Assembly: GCA_036429605.1 (NCBI GenBank)
Contig: JAVFKD010000002.1
Location: 3,100,001-3,164,000 of the forward strand
Direction of reading: 5' to 3'
From: Cladobotryum mycophilum
Taxonomy: Eukaryota > Ascomycota > Sordariomycetes > Hypocreales > Hypocreaceae
DNA length: 64,000 nt
Shown here: piece by piece, positions 60,772 through 64,000 of the stretch
How the letters are laid out: each line of letters starts with the position of its first letter
How positions within the stretch are numbered: the first letter of the stretch is position 1
Notes under the pieces: model-generated
Told to the model about the DNA's origin: nothing
The model's database searches: none
Seen by the model: only the letters and a program-made list of their open reading frames with translations
Made by a program: the position numbers and the translations under genes

Positions 60772-61248
60772 TCATAAAAACAGAACCATGTGATGGATGA
60801 GAAAGCTCCCATAGAATTCGAGGTAGGAGCAATCCCAAACGGACCTCGCCACGAATACATTGAATACATATCCAAGATCAACATCTTCCGATGGGAGGTA
60901 CTCGGAGAGATTGATGACATCGCCTCTTTTTCTGTCAATTGAGGAAGCAAGAACCCCCCAACACGATTCCGGTACAGTTGTGAGGAATATGGCGAAAGAT
61001 TGATGAATAGACCTTATTATCTCTCCCATGTTTAGAACTATACCATTGGCTGCGCCGACCTCAAGTTTCCATGCCCAACATACAAATGGAGGTCTGCTGA
61101 CAAAACTAGGCTGGCGTCGTATATATAGAAGATTTACGGTCAGAGGCCAATTAAATATTGCATCGAACGTTGTGAAGACAAACCCGCGTGGCTCGCCAGC
61201 TCTTAATACGCTGGCCATAAGGATGACAGGACAGTGATTGGGGTCCAT
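60772..61248 (-). CDS. Uncertain 158-codon ORF
   Basis: ATG 61248 (MDPNHCPVILMASVLRAGEP) to a stop at 60772, unspliced. Hydrophobic and aromatic-rich, with five Cys. I recognise no domain and see no promoter or splice signals. It may be a real orphan gene or a chance frame in a decayed region. Confidence 0.2.
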   Translation of the reverse strand: MDPNHCPVILMASVLRAGEPRGFVFTTFDAIFNWPLTVNLLYIRRQPSFVSRPPFVCWAWKLEVGAANGIVLNMGEIIRSIHQSFAIFLTTVPESCWGVLASSIDRKRGDVINLSEYLPSEDVDLGYVFNVFVARSVWDCSYLEFYGSFLIHHMVLFL

Positions 61249-61261
61249 AGAACTTGTCTAG

Positions 61262-61760
61262 GTGGCAGTTGCGAGCATACAAATGAAGTCTTCATACGGA
61301 CCGGGAACTTACGACAACACATTGAGTTTTGTCATTCATAGATTGAGAAGGCAAAACTGGAACTCCATCTCTCTCTCCCGGCCAAGCAATAAATTCCGAT
61401 CTTTAAGCCAGAACAGTGTCCCCTACTCCAGGTGCGCATCAACGCTAATGCTCAATGGCCGCAGAGGTTTGAGGCAGTATAGAGAAATAGTTCAGGGTAT
61501 TGACCCAGACGAGATGGAACCATATATTCTTGCAAGTCAACCACCAGCTGAACTCCGCGTCGTGTATCGTGACAAGGAGTTCATTCCTCTGTGATGCCAA
61601 TCCCCTGGATGTAAGAGCACCAAAGTGTAGGACACTATGGGAAGATTACGAATTCATCCTTGAGAATGATATCGTAGTGTACAACTTTCGGGGATTAGAT
61701 TACGCCAATTATAGTGGGAAATTATATAGGGGATCCTACTTGAGATATTTATTCTGGTAG
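61262..61760 (+). pseudogene. Possible decayed coding fragment
   Basis: Several protein-like pieces occur on the + strand in different frames: DEMEPYILASQPPAELRVVY ending EFIPL at 61594, and CDANPLDVRAPKCRTLWEDY in the next frame to 61760. Upstream near 61240-61340 another frame reads CEHTNEVFIRTGNLRQHIEF, loosely like a C2H2 zinc finger with wrong spacing. No intact ORF can be built without several indels. The identity is unknown and chance is possible. Confidence 0.25.
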
Positions 61761-62042
61761 ACGTGATAACGAATAAAAAGTTTATACGCTACTACGTATG
61801 TCATAGCCAGTGGATGTCGTCTACCAATAAAGAGCATATCAGATTGACAAGACAGAACAATTCGTACATAAACCTATCTAATACAGGCTATACAGCTACT
61901 CAAAAAGCTCATAAATATACGCTTTTTCGACATATGTTTGTTTAGCATGGTTATAGACAAGTAGAAGAAGTATCTAGTAGAGTGATGATCTTTGAGCAGT
62001 GCAAGAAACACCGAGCAACGTCAGGGATGTTTGGTAACATGA

Positions 62043-62110
62043 GAAACGTCTGGCAATGTAAGAAACGTCCAGTAATATAAGAAATGTCTGGTAATGTAAG
62101 AAATGTCTCG
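62043..62110. repeat. 19-bp minisatellite with transition-only variants
   Basis: Three full units at 62043, 62062 and 62081 and a partial one at 62100, consensus GAAAYGTCTGGTAATGTAA. Units differ only by C/T and G/A changes. More diverged units may precede from about 62000. Confidence 0.85.
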
Positions 62111-62666
62111 TAGATTAAACAACTAGCTGATATTGCCATTTCCTATCTTATTCTGATATGAATTTTCACACAAGACACCCGAGCATGATAGCCCGGTACC
62201 CATGGATCTAGACATGTATAAACAGCTCAAATTGTACTCAGTAGTCAAATTACATGCTTTAATATTCGCACTGAGAACAGTCGCAAGGAATATTGCCTAG
62301 AAATCTGATGGCATAAGATCGAGGGGAGGGAGGTCTCGATCACTGTCTGAGCTCTGCTCCTGACACGGTAAGTATGCAAGTGGCTTTCGTTTTGCTGCGA
62401 TAGAAAAGCTCTATCAATAAACATGGCAAACTTGAGATGCGAAAATATATTACTCGAATATACCGATAATATTAGGATGTTTGCTAACTTAAAAACAAAC
62501 TAATTGCAGAGTGTGAATGTAGATGAGAATTCATACCGTGCGACTAATAAATTATAAACTGTTCATCAATGTCCCCGCTTTTCCTGCCCATCGCGTGCGC
62601 AGCCTCAGCCTCGTGTGCTCCGACGACAGGAGCTTTCAGCTCCCAATTTACCAACTCTCGAATTCC

Positions 62667-64000
62667 ATGGAGGCATCACCTCTCACGCGCCAGCCTCAGC
62701 CAGAGGTCTTTACCCCTAAAGTCCTCGAGCTTTATTCTCTCCTCTTCAAGGTTTGCCTACAACATCCCGCAATCCCCCTCCCTGCAATGACCTCCCCCAG
62801 CTAAAGTACGTTGGTTTCCAGGTATTCGCTCCTGGATACAGCAGCATGCGCCTCGGCTGATCGAAGACGACGAGATAGGATGATGATGATGGCGACAAGA
62901 CCGAGGGTTTCTGGAGGGAGCTATTCCTTCTGCGACCAGACCACGATTCATTGAGAAATATCCTGAACGATATACACCCAGCTGATATCTTGTTGTTGGA
63001 GGGGCAGACCAGAGAGCTCTTTGTGCGGGCGATTGCGGCGGTCAAAAGCGGGAAAGGCGCTGCACCATTGCATGCGTTAGATGTGCGTCTTGTTTGAATC
63101 TCTGATATGCCATGGGAGCCCAAGCTAACAGCTTGTAGACACTGAGTGTGTTTCTGACGTCTGTTCTGTCCAAGAAGTACTCGCACCCAAGCTCCGACAT
63201 CATAGCCATACTGGCTGGCCTCGATCACATTGATACCGTTTTCACGGACTTTGTGAGTACATTGGACGGGATAATCCGCAATGGGCCAAGGCGTACGACA
63301 CACTTTTCTGGCAGACCACTATTCCAAAGCTGACTGAACAAATCAGTGGATTTGCGACACAAGGCGGTTGAGGTATTGCTGGCCATCACGGCCGGTGCCT
63401 ATCAGACAACCTTGCTTACTTATATGATCCAAAGAGATCTATTCCCTTCCATAATGAAGGTATGTCTTTTGCTTGACAGTGGTCCCAAAACACTACAGCT
63501 CACTGCGATTGCTCTTAGTTCATTCAAGACTCTGATCAACCTGGCCAAGTTCTCGAACCTTTTACGCTGCTAGGTATCCTCGCCAACTATAACAAGTTTG
63601 AGTTCCAAAACCCGTACCAGTTACGATTAAACGACTTTGTAAATGAAGCAGCTATTCAGAAAGTCATACAGTGCGTCGGATACGCTTGCCAGGCTTTGCG
63701 ATCCGACTACATCGAGATCCAGGATGATCTACCCGAAGGCTGGACATGGAGCAATACCCTCAATATGATTGGTTTGGGAGCTATCACACCTGGGCCGAAG
63801 CCAGAGAAAAAGCCAGTCTATGACGCTGCGATGGCAAAGCAACTCTTCACCTTGTTGTACGTTCTTGGCTTGACTATCATGATTGACAGTAACTGACCAG
63901 CCTAGACCTGGTGAAAACGCTGCAATTCTGCTAGCAGCGTATGATTTTGCGCACGCCAATAAGCTCTTTTGCTTTCACCTTGTCACACTGCCAAGTGAAA
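62667..64000 (+). CDS. ARMH3 / DUF1741 armadillo-like protein, 5' part
   Basis: Six exons are visible: 62667-62750, 62879-63082, 63139-63292, 63347-63459, 63519-63856 and 63906 to beyond the window, 329 residues so far. Each junction keeps frame: LYSLLFK/DDDDGDKTEGFW, HALD/TLSVFLTSVL, GPR(L)/DLRHKAVEVL, SIMK/FIQDSDQ, FTLL/PGENAAILL. Intron 1 has a GTTTGC donor and a TAG acceptor that yields an acidic DDDD stretch. Recognised blocks include KKYSHPSSDIIAILAGLDHI, AITAGAYQTTLLTYMIQRDL, LLGILANYNKFEFQNPYQLR and DDLPEGWTWSNTLNMIGLG. The human homologue ARMH3 (C10orf76) acts at the Golgi with GBF1 and PI4KB; the fungal role is not known. No frameshift was seen in this part. Confidence 0.85.

Larger units (their letters stand above)
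57226..62666. other. 5.4 kb gene-poor, repeat-bearing region
   Basis: 57226-58900 has mixed short frames and no gene. 59400-62560 is AT-richer and holds two minisatellites (60395-60505 and 62043-62110), a candidate secreted protein (60003-60285), a 158-codon minus-strand ORF (60772-61248) and a stretch with protein-like fragments in shifting frames (61262-61760). This could be an old, decayed gene or element cluster. Confidence 0.5.

Overview
This is a nuclear genome window from a filamentous ascomycete, most likely a sordariomycete and probably Hypocreales. The evidence is short 48-104 nt GT..AG introns with fungal CTAAC-like branch sites, C/T-rich and TATA-bearing promoters, a fungal-type fused ADE5,7 gene, a fungal KGD4/YMR-31 gene, an intron-containing nuclear tRNA-Leu, and the gene families present. 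Genus is not determined.

Layout, left to right: a conserved acidic hypothetical protein running off the left edge (-); a membrane-anchored SGNH-hydrolase-like protein (+); an APP1-type phosphatidate phosphatase (-); argininosuccinate lyase ARG4 (-) divergent from the bifunctional purine enzyme ADE5,7 (+); two neighbouring TCA-cycle genes, KGD4 and succinyl-CoA ligase beta LSC2 (both +); a CYP52-clan P450 (-); a weak spliced candidate gene (-); a hypothetical gene with an internal frameshift (+); a YAT-family amino acid permease (-); an 8.9 kb stretch without a supportable gene; an O6-alkylguanine-DNA alkyltransferase (-); the Fe-S assembly factor ISA1 (-); an L-asparaginase with an in-frame TAG (+); the peptide transporter PTR2 (+); tRNA-Leu(CAG) (-); a DUF1992 mitochondrial protein (-); an MFS transporter (-); a 5.4 kb repeat-bearing, possibly decayed stretch with a small secreted-protein candidate; and the 5' part of an ARMH3/DUF1741 gene running off the right edge (+).

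Themes: nitrogen acquisition (amino acid permease, asparaginase, peptide transporter within 21 kb), amino acid/purine synthesis from one bidirectional promoter, and mitochondrial metabolism (KGD4, LSC2, ISA1). The most striking pattern is that five otherwise intact genes are each frameshifted at a run of exactly five G/C bases. Restoring the run length makes four CDS lengths divisible by three. This looks more like homopolymer under-calling in the assembly than five pseudogenes. The asparaginase lesion is different, a CAG-to-TAG type nonsense codon. I found no clearly novel multi-gene system; the best new candidates are small spliced ORFs and dispersed motifs listed under findings.
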